Assembly (NCBI GenBank): GCA_022824765.1
Contig: JAJDZG010000047.1
Coordinates: 1 to 43,713, forward strand
Source: Dehalococcoidia bacterium
Lineage (GTDB): Bacteria; Chloroflexota; Dehalococcoidia; Bin125
DNA length: 43,713 bases
Direction of reading: 5' to 3'
In this document: in pieces, positions 32,585 to 40,220 of the stretch
Layout of the letters: each line of letters starts with the position of its first letter
Position numbering within the stretch: the stretch's first letter is position 1
Made by a program: the position numbers and the translations under genes
Notes under the pieces: model-generated
Told to the model about the DNA's origin: nothing
The model's input: the letters and a program-made list of their open reading frames with translations, nothing else
Databases searched by the model: none

Positions 32585-33765
32585 TGTTTGAGCGCTTTGA
32601 GGTCGAGGCCGAGGCGATTCTGGAGGAGCAGATTCGGCTCTGCGAGATCGCTGCGCCGACTGGGCAGGAGTCGACGCGGGGCGATGCGGTGGCGTCGGCG
32701 TTTGAGTCGCTGGGACTGCGGGTTGCGCGGGATGCGGTGGGGAATGTGATTGCTGAGGGGGCGCGACGGCCGCGGCGTCCGCTGATTCTGAGCGCGCATC
32801 TGGACACGGTGTTCGGGCCTGAGCAGTCGTGTCGGGTGGCGCGGCCGGGTGAGTCGAATCCGTATCGTGGCGGCGCGATCGTGCCGGCCAACGAGTATCA
32901 CGCGCCGGGCATCTCGGACGCGGCGGCTGGGCTGGCGGCGATGCTGGCGGTGGCGCGGGCGTTGTCGGGCACGTCGGCGGGGGAGCAGATCGTGTACGCG
33001 GCCACGGTTGGCGAGGAAGGGCTGGGCGACTTGCGAGGGGCGCGGCAGCTGTTCGCCACTGATCTGGGACGGCGGGCGCGCGCCTTCATCACGATTGACC
33101 ACTCGGACGCGTCGGCGATCGTCAACGCGGGGATCGGTTCGCGGCGCTTCCGCGTGCAGTTTCGGGGACGCGGTGGGCACAGCTGGGGGCACTTCGGGCG
33201 CTACAACCCGGCGTTCGCGCTGGCGGCGGCGTCGGATCGTCTGGCCGCGACGGAGGTGGTGCGGGAGCCGCGGACGACGTTCAACATCGGTGTTGTGCGT
33301 GGGGGCGAGACGGTTAACGCCATCCCGGAGTTCGCGGAGGCGGAGGTAGACCTGCGCAGCGAGTCCCCGTTGGCGCTCGACGGGCTGGAGCGTGTTCTGC
33401 GGGACGCGGTTGCGTCTGGGCATCAGCGCGAGGTCGCGCGACGGAGCGAGGCGGCGCTTGAGCCGTCGCTGGCGCCGATCGGCGATCGACCGGCGGGGGT
33501 GACGCCTGCGGAGAGCGAACTGGAGCGGACGGCGCGGCGGGCGATTGAGGATGAGTCGCTGACGCCGCGGCTGATTGCTGCATCGACGGACGCCAATGCG
33601 GCGATTGCGGCGGGCGTGCCGGCGATTGCGATGAGCTGGGGCGGACGCTCGGACAACCAGCACAGCGTTCGGGAGTGGTTCGATCCGACGGATCGGGCGC
33701 GGTCGCTGCGTGTGCTGTCGCGGATTCTGGTGGACCTGGCGGGTTCGGACGATGAGCGCGGCTGA
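32584..33765 (+). CDS. M20 family metallopeptidase
   Basis: A 393-residue dizinc peptidase/deacylase of the M20 family. The metal and catalytic blocks are SAHLDTVFG, the HAPGISDAAAGLAAML segment with its bridging Asp, and ATVGEEGLGDLRGAR with the catalytic Glu pair. The RGRGGHSWGHFG segment begins the dimerisation domain. The layout resembles peptidase T-like enzymes. ATG 32584 is used; GTG 32581 would give a 4-base overlap. The substrate is unknown. Confidence 0.9.
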   Translation: MFERFEVEAEAILEEQIRLCEIAAPTGQESTRGDAVASAFESLGLRVARDAVGNVIAEGARRPRRPLILSAHLDTVFGPEQSCRVARPGESNPYRGGAIVPANEYHAPGISDAAAGLAAMLAVARALSGTSAGEQIVYAATVGEEGLGDLRGARQLFATDLGRRARAFITIDHSDASAIVNAGIGSRRFRVQFRGRGGHSWGHFGRYNPAFALAAASDRLAATEVVREPRTTFNIGVVRGGETVNAIPEFAEAEVDLRSESPLALDGLERVLRDAVASGHQREVARRSEAALEPSLAPIGDRPAGVTPAESELERTARRAIEDESLTPRLIAASTDANAAIAAGVPAIAMSWGGRSDNQHSVREWFDPTDRARSLRVLSRILVDLAGSDDERG

Positions 33766-33766
33766 T

Positions 33767-33772
33767 TAGACT
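33767..33772 (+). promoter_or_regulatory. Leaderless-type -10 box (TAGACT, 6 nt before ATG) of sufU
   Basis: TAGACT ends six bases before ATG 33779. TTCGGA, 17 bases upstream, is a weak -35. It lies in the 13-base gap after the M20 peptidase stop. Confidence 0.55.
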
Positions 33773-33778
33773 GAAGCT

Positions 33779-34186
33779 ATGGCGGACGACGACCTGCGGG
33801 CGTACAGCGAGATCGTGATCGATCACTTTCAGCATCCGCGCAATGCGGGGGTGCTGGAGGATGCGAACGCCGTGGGGGAGGATCGCAATCCGGTTTGCGG
33901 CGATCACATGAAGCTGATGCTGCGGATCGAGGGCGAGGCGATTCGCGAGGCGCGCTTTCAGACGCGGGGCTGTCCGGCGTCGATTGCGACGAGCAGCATG
34001 GCGACCGTGGTGCTGACCGACATGCGGGTTGCGGATGCGGCGGGGTTGACGCGGCAGGACTTTGTTGATGCGGTGGGCGGGTTGCCGAAGGCCAAGATTC
34101 ACTGCTCGGTGCTGGCGGCGGCGGCGCTGACGCGTGCGCTGGCCGACTATCGGGAGCGATCCACGAAGTCAGGCGCGAGCGCGTGA
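33779..34186 (+). CDS. sufU: SufU/IscU-type iron-sulfur cluster scaffold
   Basis: A 135-residue NifU N-terminal-domain protein that carries nascent Fe-S clusters or receives sulfur from a cysteine desulfurase. The three ligand cysteines are in NPVCGD (C40), GCPASIA (C65) and HCSVLA (C109), with the adjacent Asp42. The length is normal. No sufS or sufBCD gene is nearby. It has its own leaderless-type promoter and ends with a GTGA overlap onto the next gene. Confidence 0.92.
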   Translation: MADDDLRAYSEIVIDHFQHPRNAGVLEDANAVGEDRNPVCGDHMKLMLRIEGEAIREARFQTRGCPASIATSSMATVVLTDMRVADAAGLTRQDFVDAVGGLPKAKIHCSVLAAAALTRALADYRERSTKSGASA

Positions 34187-34845
34187 ACGAGCGCCGCGTG
34201 CCGCTGCACCACTCGGTGCTTGATCTGCAGTCGGAGGGCGAGAGCGCGCTCAACGATTGGTTTCGGATTGGCGGTTCGGTCTCGACGATTCGCATTTGCC
34301 TGTCCGACGCCGAGCACGTGTCACTGGCTGCTGCGCTGATTGTGCTGGACGCTGCGCTCGCGCTCTCGGATGGATCGAGGGAGCGGCTGGACGCGCGTCT
34401 GCTGGCGGAGGGCGGGGTGGACGTTGATGGTCGGGAGGGCGCATTGGCGGCGCAGGAGCTGGTCATCCCCAGGCTGCCGCGCGGGGCGCAGACGGCGTTG
34501 GCGACGGCGAAGGCATCGAATGGGGTTGGTGCTGCCGCGCGGCTGTCGCGCAATGGCGATGCGGCGGTGATGCTGGTCGGCGTTGCACCGCATCCGATTC
34601 GGGCGCGTCAGATTGAGTCGGTGGTGCGCGGGCGGGTTCTGGACGACCGGATCATCGACCTGGCGGCGCAGACGGCGCGATCGGAGGCGCAGCCGTACGG
34701 CGTGGGGGAGCTGACCGAGGCGTTCGCCGTGGATCAGGTCGAGGACGCGGCGCGGCGTCTCTTCCGGCGTCTGCGGGACCGTTTCGATTCTGAAGAGTTG
34801 CAGACACCGCCGCATGATCGCCGCCGTCCTGCTCGCCGCCGGTGA
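34183..34845 (+). CDS. Half-length CoxM-like (molybdopterin dehydrogenase FAD subunit) protein
   Basis: A 220-residue protein from a GTG that overlaps the sufU stop by 4 bases. Residues about 40-120 resemble the latter part of the FAD-binding domain of CO dehydrogenase medium subunit CoxM (VSLAAALIVLDAALAL, QELVIPRLPRG). Residues about 130-205 match the CoxM C-terminal domain (MLVGVAPHPIRARQIE, then RIIDLAAQTARSEAQPYG). The N-terminal FAD-binding half is missing. No coxL or coxS lies nearby, but mocA follows with a 32-base overlap, and the pair supports a molybdenum-hydroxylase context. It could be a remnant or an assembly accessory. Confidence 0.72.
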   Translation: MNERRVPLHHSVLDLQSEGESALNDWFRIGGSVSTIRICLSDAEHVSLAAALIVLDAALALSDGSRERLDARLLAEGGVDVDGREGALAAQELVIPRLPRGAQTALATAKASNGVGAAARLSRNGDAAVMLVGVAPHPIRARQIESVVRGRVLDDRIIDLAAQTARSEAQPYGVGELTEAFAVDQVEDAARRLFRRLRDRFDSEELQTPPHDRRRPARRR

Positions 34846-35401
34846 ATCGTCGCGGATGGGCGAGCCGAAGCAGCTGCTTGATTGGCAGGGTCGGAAGCTG
34901 GTGACCGCGCAGAGTGAGGCGTTGTTGGCGGCCGGCTGTCGACCGCTGGTCGTGGTGCTGGGAGCGCACGCGGCGCGGGTGCGTCCGCACGTGCCTGATC
35001 ATCCGGGCGTGCAGATCGTGACGAACCACGCGTGGCGATCTGGTCGTGCGTCCTCGATTCGGGCCGGGGCGCGAGCGGTGCCGTCGGAGGTGGAGGCGGT
35101 GGTGGTGGTCTCGGTCGATCAGCCGACTTCGGCGTCGGTGGTGGAGCGGCTGGCGGAGACGCTGTCGGCGTCGGATGCGGAGATAGTTGTTCCGCGCTAT
35201 GGGGATCGCAACGGGCATCCGCCGATGTTCGCTGCTGGGTTGGTAGCGGAGTTGCGTGAGGTGTCGGAGCGGGGCGAGGGGCTGCGGGAGATTCGGCGCG
35301 GTCATGCGGATGGCACTATCTTCGTGGATATGGACGATCCAATGGTGACGCTGAACCTGAACACGCCTGAGGCGTATCGGCGTGCGGTGTCGCTGCTGTA
35401 A
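34814..35401 (+). CDS. mocA: Molybdenum cofactor cytidylyltransferase MocA-like
   Basis: A 195-residue nucleotidyltransferase that converts molybdopterin to the cytosine dinucleotide form used by xanthine-dehydrogenase-type enzymes. The nucleotide motif LLAAGESSRMGEPKQLL is at about 6-22. VVSVDQPTSASVVERL and GDRNGHPPMF follow as in the MocA/NTP-transferase family. Its 5' end overlaps the CoxM-like gene by 32 bases. The related MobA is the main alternative, but the context and sequence favour MocA. Confidence 0.86.
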   Translation: MIAAVLLAAGESSRMGEPKQLLDWQGRKLVTAQSEALLAAGCRPLVVVLGAHAARVRPHVPDHPGVQIVTNHAWRSGRASSIRAGARAVPSEVEAVVVVSVDQPTSASVVERLAETLSASDAEIVVPRYGDRNGHPPMFAAGLVAELREVSERGEGLREIRRGHADGTIFVDMDDPMVTLNLNTPEAYRRAVSLL

Positions 35402-35423
35402 GGTGCATGTAGTGCAAGAAACC

Positions 35424-35469
35424 AGCGCCGAACAGGCCGCAGGAGGAAATGTCCTCTGGCAGCGGCGCT
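35424..35469 (+). other. Structured leader candidate upstream of hpnH
   Basis: AGCGCCG (35424-35430) pairs with CGGCGCT (35463-35469). Nested inside are GCC/GGC (35436-35438 with 35458-35460) and GGAGG/CCTCT (35442-35446 with 35453-35457) around an AAATGT loop. It occupies the middle of the 108-base gap before hpnH. It matches no riboswitch class I recognise. Confidence 0.35.
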
Positions 35470-35509
35470 CGCGTCTGGCAGATCGGGCGCGACAGAGAGT
35501 GGACGAGTG

Positions 35510-36517
35510 ATGGCTACCCCGCTACGTCAAACGCTTCAGGTGGGCAAGTATGTGGTCGGTCAGCGGCTGCGCGGCACGAAGCGCTATCCGCTGGTGCTGA
35601 TGCTCGAGCCGCTGTTGCAGTGCAATCTGGAGTGCGCGGGTTGCGGCAAGATTCAGCATCCGACGGATATCTTGCGGCGGCGTCTGACGCCGCAGCAGTG
35701 CTGGGACGCGGTGGAGGAGTGCGGCGCGCCGGTCGTCGCGATCGCGGGCGGCGAGCCGTTGATCCATCAGGACATTGTGGAGATTGCGAACGGCTTCACG
35801 GATCGCAAGAAGTTCGTGTACCTCTGCACCAACGCGATCCTGCTGGAGCGCAAGCTGGCGGAGTTCGAGCCTAACCCGTATCTGACGTTTTCGGTGCATG
35901 TAGACGGGTTCGAGCAGGATCACGACGACTCGGTTTGTCGCGACGGTGTGTGGGAGGTGGCGATCCGCGCGATTGAGGCGGCGAAGGCGCGCGGCTTCCG
36001 GGTGACCACGAACAGCACGTTCTTCCTGGGCGCTCAGCCGGAGCGGATTCGGATGATGTTCGACAAGCTGATGGAGATCGGCGTCGACGGGCTGATGATC
36101 TCACCGGGCTATCCCTATGAGAAGGCGCCGGATCAGGAGCACTTCCTGGCGCGCAATCAGACGAAGGAACTGTTCCGCGACATACTGAATGATCCGCCGA
36201 AGCGCTGGAGCTTCAACCATTCGGAGCTGTTCCTCGATTTCCTGAAGGGCGAGATCGAATACGACTGCACGCCGTGGGGGAATCCGACGTACACGGTGTT
36301 CGGCTGGCAGCGTCCGTGCTATTTGATGGACGAGGGGTACGCGGAGAGCTTCGAGGAGCTGATTGAGGAGACGGAGTGGGAGAATTACGGCGTGGCTTCG
36401 GGTAATCCGAAGTGCGTGGATTGCATGGTGCACTCGGGCTACGAGGCGTCGGCGGTGATCGACGCGACGACGAATCTGAAGGCAGGGGTGAGGAGCTTCG
36501 CTGGTTCGCTACGCTAG
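35510..36517 (+). CDS. hpnH: Adenosyl-hopene transferase HpnH (radical SAM)
   Basis: A 335-residue radical SAM enzyme that attaches an adenosyl group to the hopene side chain, the first step to extended hopanoids. The [4Fe-4S] CxxxCxxC motif is C38-C42-C45 (LQCNLECAGCGK). The GGEPL motif and YLCTNAI follow. The length fits HpnH, and the C-terminal cysteines (NPKCVDCMVHSGYEA) are also typical of the family. ATG 35510 is chosen over GTG 35507. It is separated by about 20 kb from shc-hpnCDE, and hpnG and hpnA lie just beyond the next operon. Confidence 0.94.
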   Translation: MATPLRQTLQVGKYVVGQRLRGTKRYPLVLMLEPLLQCNLECAGCGKIQHPTDILRRRLTPQQCWDAVEECGAPVVAIAGGEPLIHQDIVEIANGFTDRKKFVYLCTNAILLERKLAEFEPNPYLTFSVHVDGFEQDHDDSVCRDGVWEVAIRAIEAAKARGFRVTTNSTFFLGAQPERIRMMFDKLMEIGVDGLMISPGYPYEKAPDQEHFLARNQTKELFRDILNDPPKRWSFNHSELFLDFLKGEIEYDCTPWGNPTYTVFGWQRPCYLMDEGYAESFEELIEETEWENYGVASGNPKCVDCMVHSGYEASAVIDATTNLKAGVRSFAGSLR

Positions 36518-36534
36518 TCGTTGTGGTGGGGCGT

Positions 36535-37305
36535 TTAGACGAGGCGGAAGCGGACGCCGCCGAGCATGATCGTGGTCTGATCTTCTGAGACCTGTAGCTC
36601 GTGGTGGCGGGCGGCTGCGATCACGTGGTCGCGGTCAACGACTGAGACATCGAGTCCGCCGAGTCCGTCGCCGCGGCCGTCGGCGTCCTGGACGAAGCGC
36701 AGGACTGCGTCGTCGAGCTCGATTGTGGGGACTCCGTCGTCGGAGGACACTGGTCGTTGCACGACTTCAGACCAGCGGGCGGCCATGGCGGCGGGGTCGC
36801 TGCTCTGCAGCTCGGCGGCGGTCATTGCGAGGGCGACCTGATCGCGTCGGGACTCGAGCACGTGTTCGCGGGGACCGGCGGGATTCCAGGGGCCGTCGGG
36901 GGCGTCGCCGCCGCGGTTCCAGCGCAGTTCGGCGATGGCGCCGGGGACGTCCTTGGGATGCAGCTGAATGCCGTCGGTTTCGTCGTTGGCGGAGTCGAGC
37001 ACGATGCGGATGCCGAGCGCGTCGACGTGCTGGCGGCGTTCGGCGATGTTGTCGCACTGCATGATGACCATGTATCCGCCGTCACCGCCGCGTCGCTGGA
37101 TGTAGCGTCCGCCGGCGGTGCCGGGCTGGAACGGGGAGACGACTTCGAGGAATCCGTTGCCGATCGGCATGAGGAAGTTGTGGAGTCCGAAGCGTGCGAG
37201 GCCGGGGTCGCGGTGGCAGACCTCGAGGCCGAGGACGCCGCGGAGGTGGGACTCCACGTGGTCGAGGTCTTGCGCGACGAGGCAGATTTGGCGCATGCGC
37301 AGCAT
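36535..37305 (-). CDS. VOC/glyoxalase-like domain protein
   Basis: A 256-residue vicinal oxygen chelate-fold protein with two betaalphabetabetabeta modules. The N-terminal MRQICLVAQDLDHVESHLRG resembles the glyoxalase-like PF13468 start, and LEVVSPFQPGT follows. AAGGAG stands 7 bases before ATG 37305. It lies 15 bases downstream of the enoyl-CoA hydratase gene on the same strand, forming a two-gene operon with it, so a role in breakdown of an acyl-CoA or aromatic compound is plausible. The reaction is unknown. Confidence 0.82.
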   Translation of the reverse strand: MLRMRQICLVAQDLDHVESHLRGVLGLEVCHRDPGLARFGLHNFLMPIGNGFLEVVSPFQPGTAGGRYIQRRGGDGGYMVIMQCDNIAERRQHVDALGIRIVLDSANDETDGIQLHPKDVPGAIAELRWNRGGDAPDGPWNPAGPREHVLESRRDQVALAMTAAELQSSDPAAMAARWSEVVQRPVSSDDGVPTIELDDAVLRFVQDADGRGDGLGGLDVSVVDRDHVIAAARHHELQVSEDQTTIMLGGVRFRLV

Positions 37306-37320
37306 GTGGGACTCCTTCCG

Positions 37321-38106
37321 TTAGCGGCCGGTGAAGACCGGGCGTCGCTTTTCGACGAAGGCTTTGCGGGCCTCGATCGAGTCTTCGGTCTCGCCGACGC
37401 GTCGCATGCGGTCAGCCTCGCGTCGGACGGCTTCGGAGAGGGGGATGGTGAAGGCATCGTTGAGGTTGCGCTTGATGCCGGCGATGGCGCCGGGATGGGA
37501 GTCGCGCAGCTGGGCGGCGATCTGGAGGACGTAGGGCATGAGTTCTTCGGGATCGAAGACGCCGTTGGCGAGGCCGAGCTCGCGCGCTTGATCGGCCTGG
37601 ACGCGGTCGGGCAGGAGGTACATTTCGCGGGCCTTGCCCATGCCGACGAGTCTGGGGAGGGTCCAGGTGCCGCCGAAATCTCCGGAGAATCCGACCTTGA
37701 GGAAGGCGGTGTAGAGGTACGCGGTGGAGGACATGTAGCGGAGGTCGCAGGCGAGGGTGAGGGAGCAACCGGCGCCGGCGGCGCCGCCGTTGATGGCGGC
37801 GATGGTCGGTTTGGGCATTTCGTGGAGGAGGACGGAGGCGCGTTCCTGGTTGGTCAGGGAGTAGATGCTCTGCTCGAGGTTGCGGATGTCACCGCGGCCG
37901 GTGTCTTTGAGGTCTCCACCGGCGCAGAAAAGTCGGCCGGCGCCGGTGAGGATCACGACGCGCACGTCGTTGTCTGCGGCGGCGGCCTCGATGGCGAGCG
38001 GCAGTTCGTTGAGCATCGTGCCGTTGAGGGCGTTGAGCGACTCAGGGCGGTTGAGGGTGATCGTGCAGATGCCGTCATCGATGTCGTAGAGCAGGGTTTC
38101 GTACAT
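37321..38106 (-). CDS. Enoyl-CoA hydratase/isomerase family protein
   Basis: A 261-residue crotonase-fold enzyme acting on acyl-CoA esters. The first oxyanion block is GRLFCAGGDLKD and the second INGGAAGAGCSLTLACDLR; the LPRLVGMGKAREM segment places the usual catalytic acidic residue nearby. Length is normal. The ATG at 38106 has GAGGAC upstream and a TACACT box about 40 bases before it. It is divergent from hpnG, so the two share a 100-base regulatory region. Specific substrate not determinable. Confidence 0.9.
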   Translation of the reverse strand: MYETLLYDIDDGICTITLNRPESLNALNGTMLNELPLAIEAAAADNDVRVVILTGAGRLFCAGGDLKDTGRGDIRNLEQSIYSLTNQERASVLLHEMPKPTIAAINGGAAGAGCSLTLACDLRYMSSTAYLYTAFLKVGFSGDFGGTWTLPRLVGMGKAREMYLLPDRVQADQARELGLANGVFDPEELMPYVLQIAAQLRDSHPGAIAGIKRNLNDAFTIPLSEAVRREADRMRRVGETEDSIEARKAFVEKRRPVFTGR

Positions 38107-38146
38107 GTGCGTCCTCGTCTGGCTGGCGGTCGGTCTGGTCGGTTCC

Positions 38147-38152
38147 AGTGTA
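38147..38152 (-). promoter_or_regulatory. Candidate -10 box (TACACT) of enoyl-CoA hydratase operon
   Basis: On the minus strand TACACT gives a leader of about 33 bases with GAGGAC before the ATG at 38106. There is no strong -35. Confidence 0.4.
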
Positions 38153-38194
38153 GCCATCGAGCGTTTGCGGGCAGCGGGAGGCGATCGGCTGGCG

Positions 38195-38200
38195 TAGACT
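38195..38200 (+). promoter_or_regulatory. Leaderless-type -10 box (TAGACT, 6 nt before ATG) of hpnG
   Basis: TAGACT ends six bases before ATG 38207, with no Shine-Dalgarno. It is in the shared region with the divergent enoyl-CoA hydratase promoter. Confidence 0.6.
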
Positions 38201-38206
38201 GAGTCC

Positions 38207-38920
38207 ATGCTGATCATCACAGCGGCATTGTCGTGGGAGTCGCGCGCGGCGCGGGCGGGCCAGGCGATCGCTGGTCGAGGGCGCGTGCGATTGATGACCT
38301 CAGGGGTGGGTCCGCAGCGGGCGCGGGATGCGGCGGAGGAGCTGATCGAGCGGGGCGAGGCGACGGGCGTGATCAGCGTCGGGGTTGCGGGCGGACTGAC
38401 CAACGACCTGCGGCGGCCGTCGATCACCGTGCCTGACCAGATCATCCGCCAGTCGGATGGTGCGGTGTTCGAGCCGGACATCGAGCTTCGCAAGCAGACG
38501 TTTCGGTTGCTGAACCGTTCGGACATTCCGTGGCACTCGGTGATCAGCATCACGACGCCGGAGATTCTGTTCACGAAGCCGGAGAAGCGGGAAGCGGCGG
38601 CGTCGGGCGCGCAGATCGTGCAGATGGAAGACGCGGAGTGGGCCGATGTGTGCTCGGCGGCGGGCGTGCCGTTCGCGTCGGTGCGGGTGGTGATGGACGC
38701 GTTGGACGACGACATCCCGACGGAGGTGGTGGGCTGGGGCGGCAATCCGTCGGCGCTGGACATCGCGCTGGGCGCGGTTCGGCGTCCGGGTCTGGTGCCG
38801 GAGCTGGTCTCGCTGGGCTTGCAGCGACAGTCGGCGTTGAGCGTGCTGGAGCGGGCGATGACGCTGATCATTCCGTCGCTCGCGCCGGCGCGAGCGGACC
38901 AATCGGTCGCTGCCGAGTAG
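38207..38920 (+). CDS. hpnG: Adenosylhopane phosphorylase/nucleosidase HpnG-like
   Basis: A 237-residue purine nucleoside phosphorylase/MTA-SAH nucleosidase family protein. It shows the family start MLIITAALSWESRAAR, the SGVGPQRARDAAEEL block and QMEDAEWADV (the conserved Glu of the substrate site). In hopanoid synthesis HpnG removes adenine from adenosylhopane. Assignment rests on family, length and position between hpnH and hpnA; a general MTA/SAH nucleosidase is the alternative. It is followed by hpnA after 31 bases. Confidence 0.84.
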   Translation: MLIITAALSWESRAARAGQAIAGRGRVRLMTSGVGPQRARDAAEELIERGEATGVISVGVAGGLTNDLRRPSITVPDQIIRQSDGAVFEPDIELRKQTFRLLNRSDIPWHSVISITTPEILFTKPEKREAAASGAQIVQMEDAEWADVCSAAGVPFASVRVVMDALDDDIPTEVVGWGGNPSALDIALGAVRRPGLVPELVSLGLQRQSALSVLERAMTLIIPSLAPARADQSVAAE

Positions 38921-38951
38921 GCGCGAGCGGGTCGTCGCTCGGACGAGTCAG

Positions 38952-39953
38952 ATGCGCCGGGTGCTGGTCAGCGGAGCGAGCGGATTTATTGGCGCGCACG
39001 TCGTTCGATCGGCGTTGGAGGCGGGGGCGGAGGTGCGCGCGCTGGTCCGGCCGCGCAGCGATCTGAGCAATCTGGATGGCCTGCCGGTCGAGCTGGTGCG
39101 CGGCGATCTGACTGAGGCGGCGTCGCTGCGGGATGCGCTCGAGGGGATGGACACGCTGTTCCACGTGGCGGCGCGGTATGACCTGAGCCGTCGGGCGCGG
39201 GGCGACGCGTTTGCGGCCAATGTGGGTGGGACGCGAGAGCTGATGCTGGCGGCGCTGCGGGCGCAGGTTGACCGGGTCGTGCATACGTCGTCGGTGGCGG
39301 CGGTTGGTGCGCCGCTCAATCCACGGCGTCCGGCGGATGAGTCGCAATGGGCGAGCGCTGACGATGCGCCGGGTCCGTATGAGGAGACGAAGATTGTCAG
39401 CGAGCGTCTGGTGCACGGTCTGGTGCGGTCAGAGGGGTTGCCGGCGGTCACGGTCTTGCCGACGGCGCCGATAGGCCCGCTGGATGTCAAGCCGACGCCG
39501 ACGGGTCGGCTGATTCGCGATGCGGCGCGGGGCGTGATGCCGGGGTACTTGGCGTCGGCAGGGCTGAACGTGGTGCATGTGCGCGATGTTGCCGATGGAC
39601 ACATCCAAGCCGCCACTGTTGGACGCACCGGGGAGCGTTACATTCTGGGTCATCGCGATGGCAATCTGACGCTGCGGAAGATCATCGAGCGGGCGGCGGC
39701 AGCGGGCGGCGTGAGGCCGCCTCGTCTGGCGATTCCTGCGCCGGTCGCGTATGTCGCGGCGGTGGTGGATGAGTATCTGGTCAGCGTTCTCAGGGGTCAG
39801 CAGCCGCGGGCGACGGTCGCTGGCGTACGGTTGGCGCGTCGGCGTCAGTGGTTCAGTCCTGATCGGGCGATTGGGGAGTTGGGGCTGCCGCAGACTGATC
39901 TTGCGGTCGCCTTTGCTGAGGCGGCGGAGTGGTTCGGTGGGCAGGATCGATGA
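38952..39953 (+). CDS. hpnA: Hopanoid-associated sugar epimerase HpnA
   Basis: A 333-residue short-chain (extended) dehydrogenase/epimerase family protein. The NAD-binding GASGFIG is at 8-14 and the catalytic YxxxK at Y143-K147 (GPYEETK). The latter half contains NVVHVRDVADGHIQAA, characteristic of HpnA. HpnA is linked to hopanoid gene clusters but its reaction is not established. It is the last plus-strand gene before a repeat cluster and is convergent with the monooxygenase gene. Confidence 0.92.
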   Translation: MRRVLVSGASGFIGAHVVRSALEAGAEVRALVRPRSDLSNLDGLPVELVRGDLTEAASLRDALEGMDTLFHVAARYDLSRRARGDAFAANVGGTRELMLAALRAQVDRVVHTSSVAAVGAPLNPRRPADESQWASADDAPGPYEETKIVSERLVHGLVRSEGLPAVTVLPTAPIGPLDVKPTPTGRLIRDAARGVMPGYLASAGLNVVHVRDVADGHIQAATVGRTGERYILGHRDGNLTLRKIIERAAAAGGVRPPRLAIPAPVAYVAAVVDEYLVSVLRGQQPRATVAGVRLARRRQWFSPDRAIGELGLPQTDLAVAFAEAAEWFGGQDR

Positions 39954-40014
39954 CTGCGTCATCGTCGCAGGCTGTCTTGAACGGCGGGGCGAGCAGCGGG
40001 ATTGTCTGGCCACG

Positions 40015-40210
40015 AGTGCGGAGGGGGCGAGATTCCAGACGAGCTGGAATGACGGTTGGGGGCTGGATTGACGGTGGGGCCGGCCTTGTCTGGCTGGAAG
40101 TGCGGAGGGGGCGAGATTCCAGACAAGCTGGAATGACGGTGGGGAGCTGGAATGACGGTGGGGGGTTGGGGTGAGGGAGGGGGCGGGGTTCCAGGGGGGC
40201 TGGGGTGGCG
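40015..40210. repeat. Tandem palindromic repeats between hpnA and monooxygenase gene
   Basis: AGTGCGGAGGGGGCGAGATT and the CCAGAC that follows recur at 40015 and 40099, an 84-base period. Each contains the inverted repeat ATTCCAG/CTGGAAT (40032-40050 and 40116-40134) with a 5-base loop, and is followed by GAATGACGGT. A degenerate third copy runs to about 40210. The 267-base gap holds nothing else. It may serve as a bidirectional terminator for the convergent genes. Confidence 0.75.
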
Positions 40211-40220
40211 GACCTTGGGG

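Noticed and set aside
36757-38202. 481-residue acidic plus-strand frame
   Set aside because: It is a Gly/Asp/Val/Glu-rich shadow antisense to the VOC and enoyl-CoA hydratase genes, a by-product of high GC at third codon positions.
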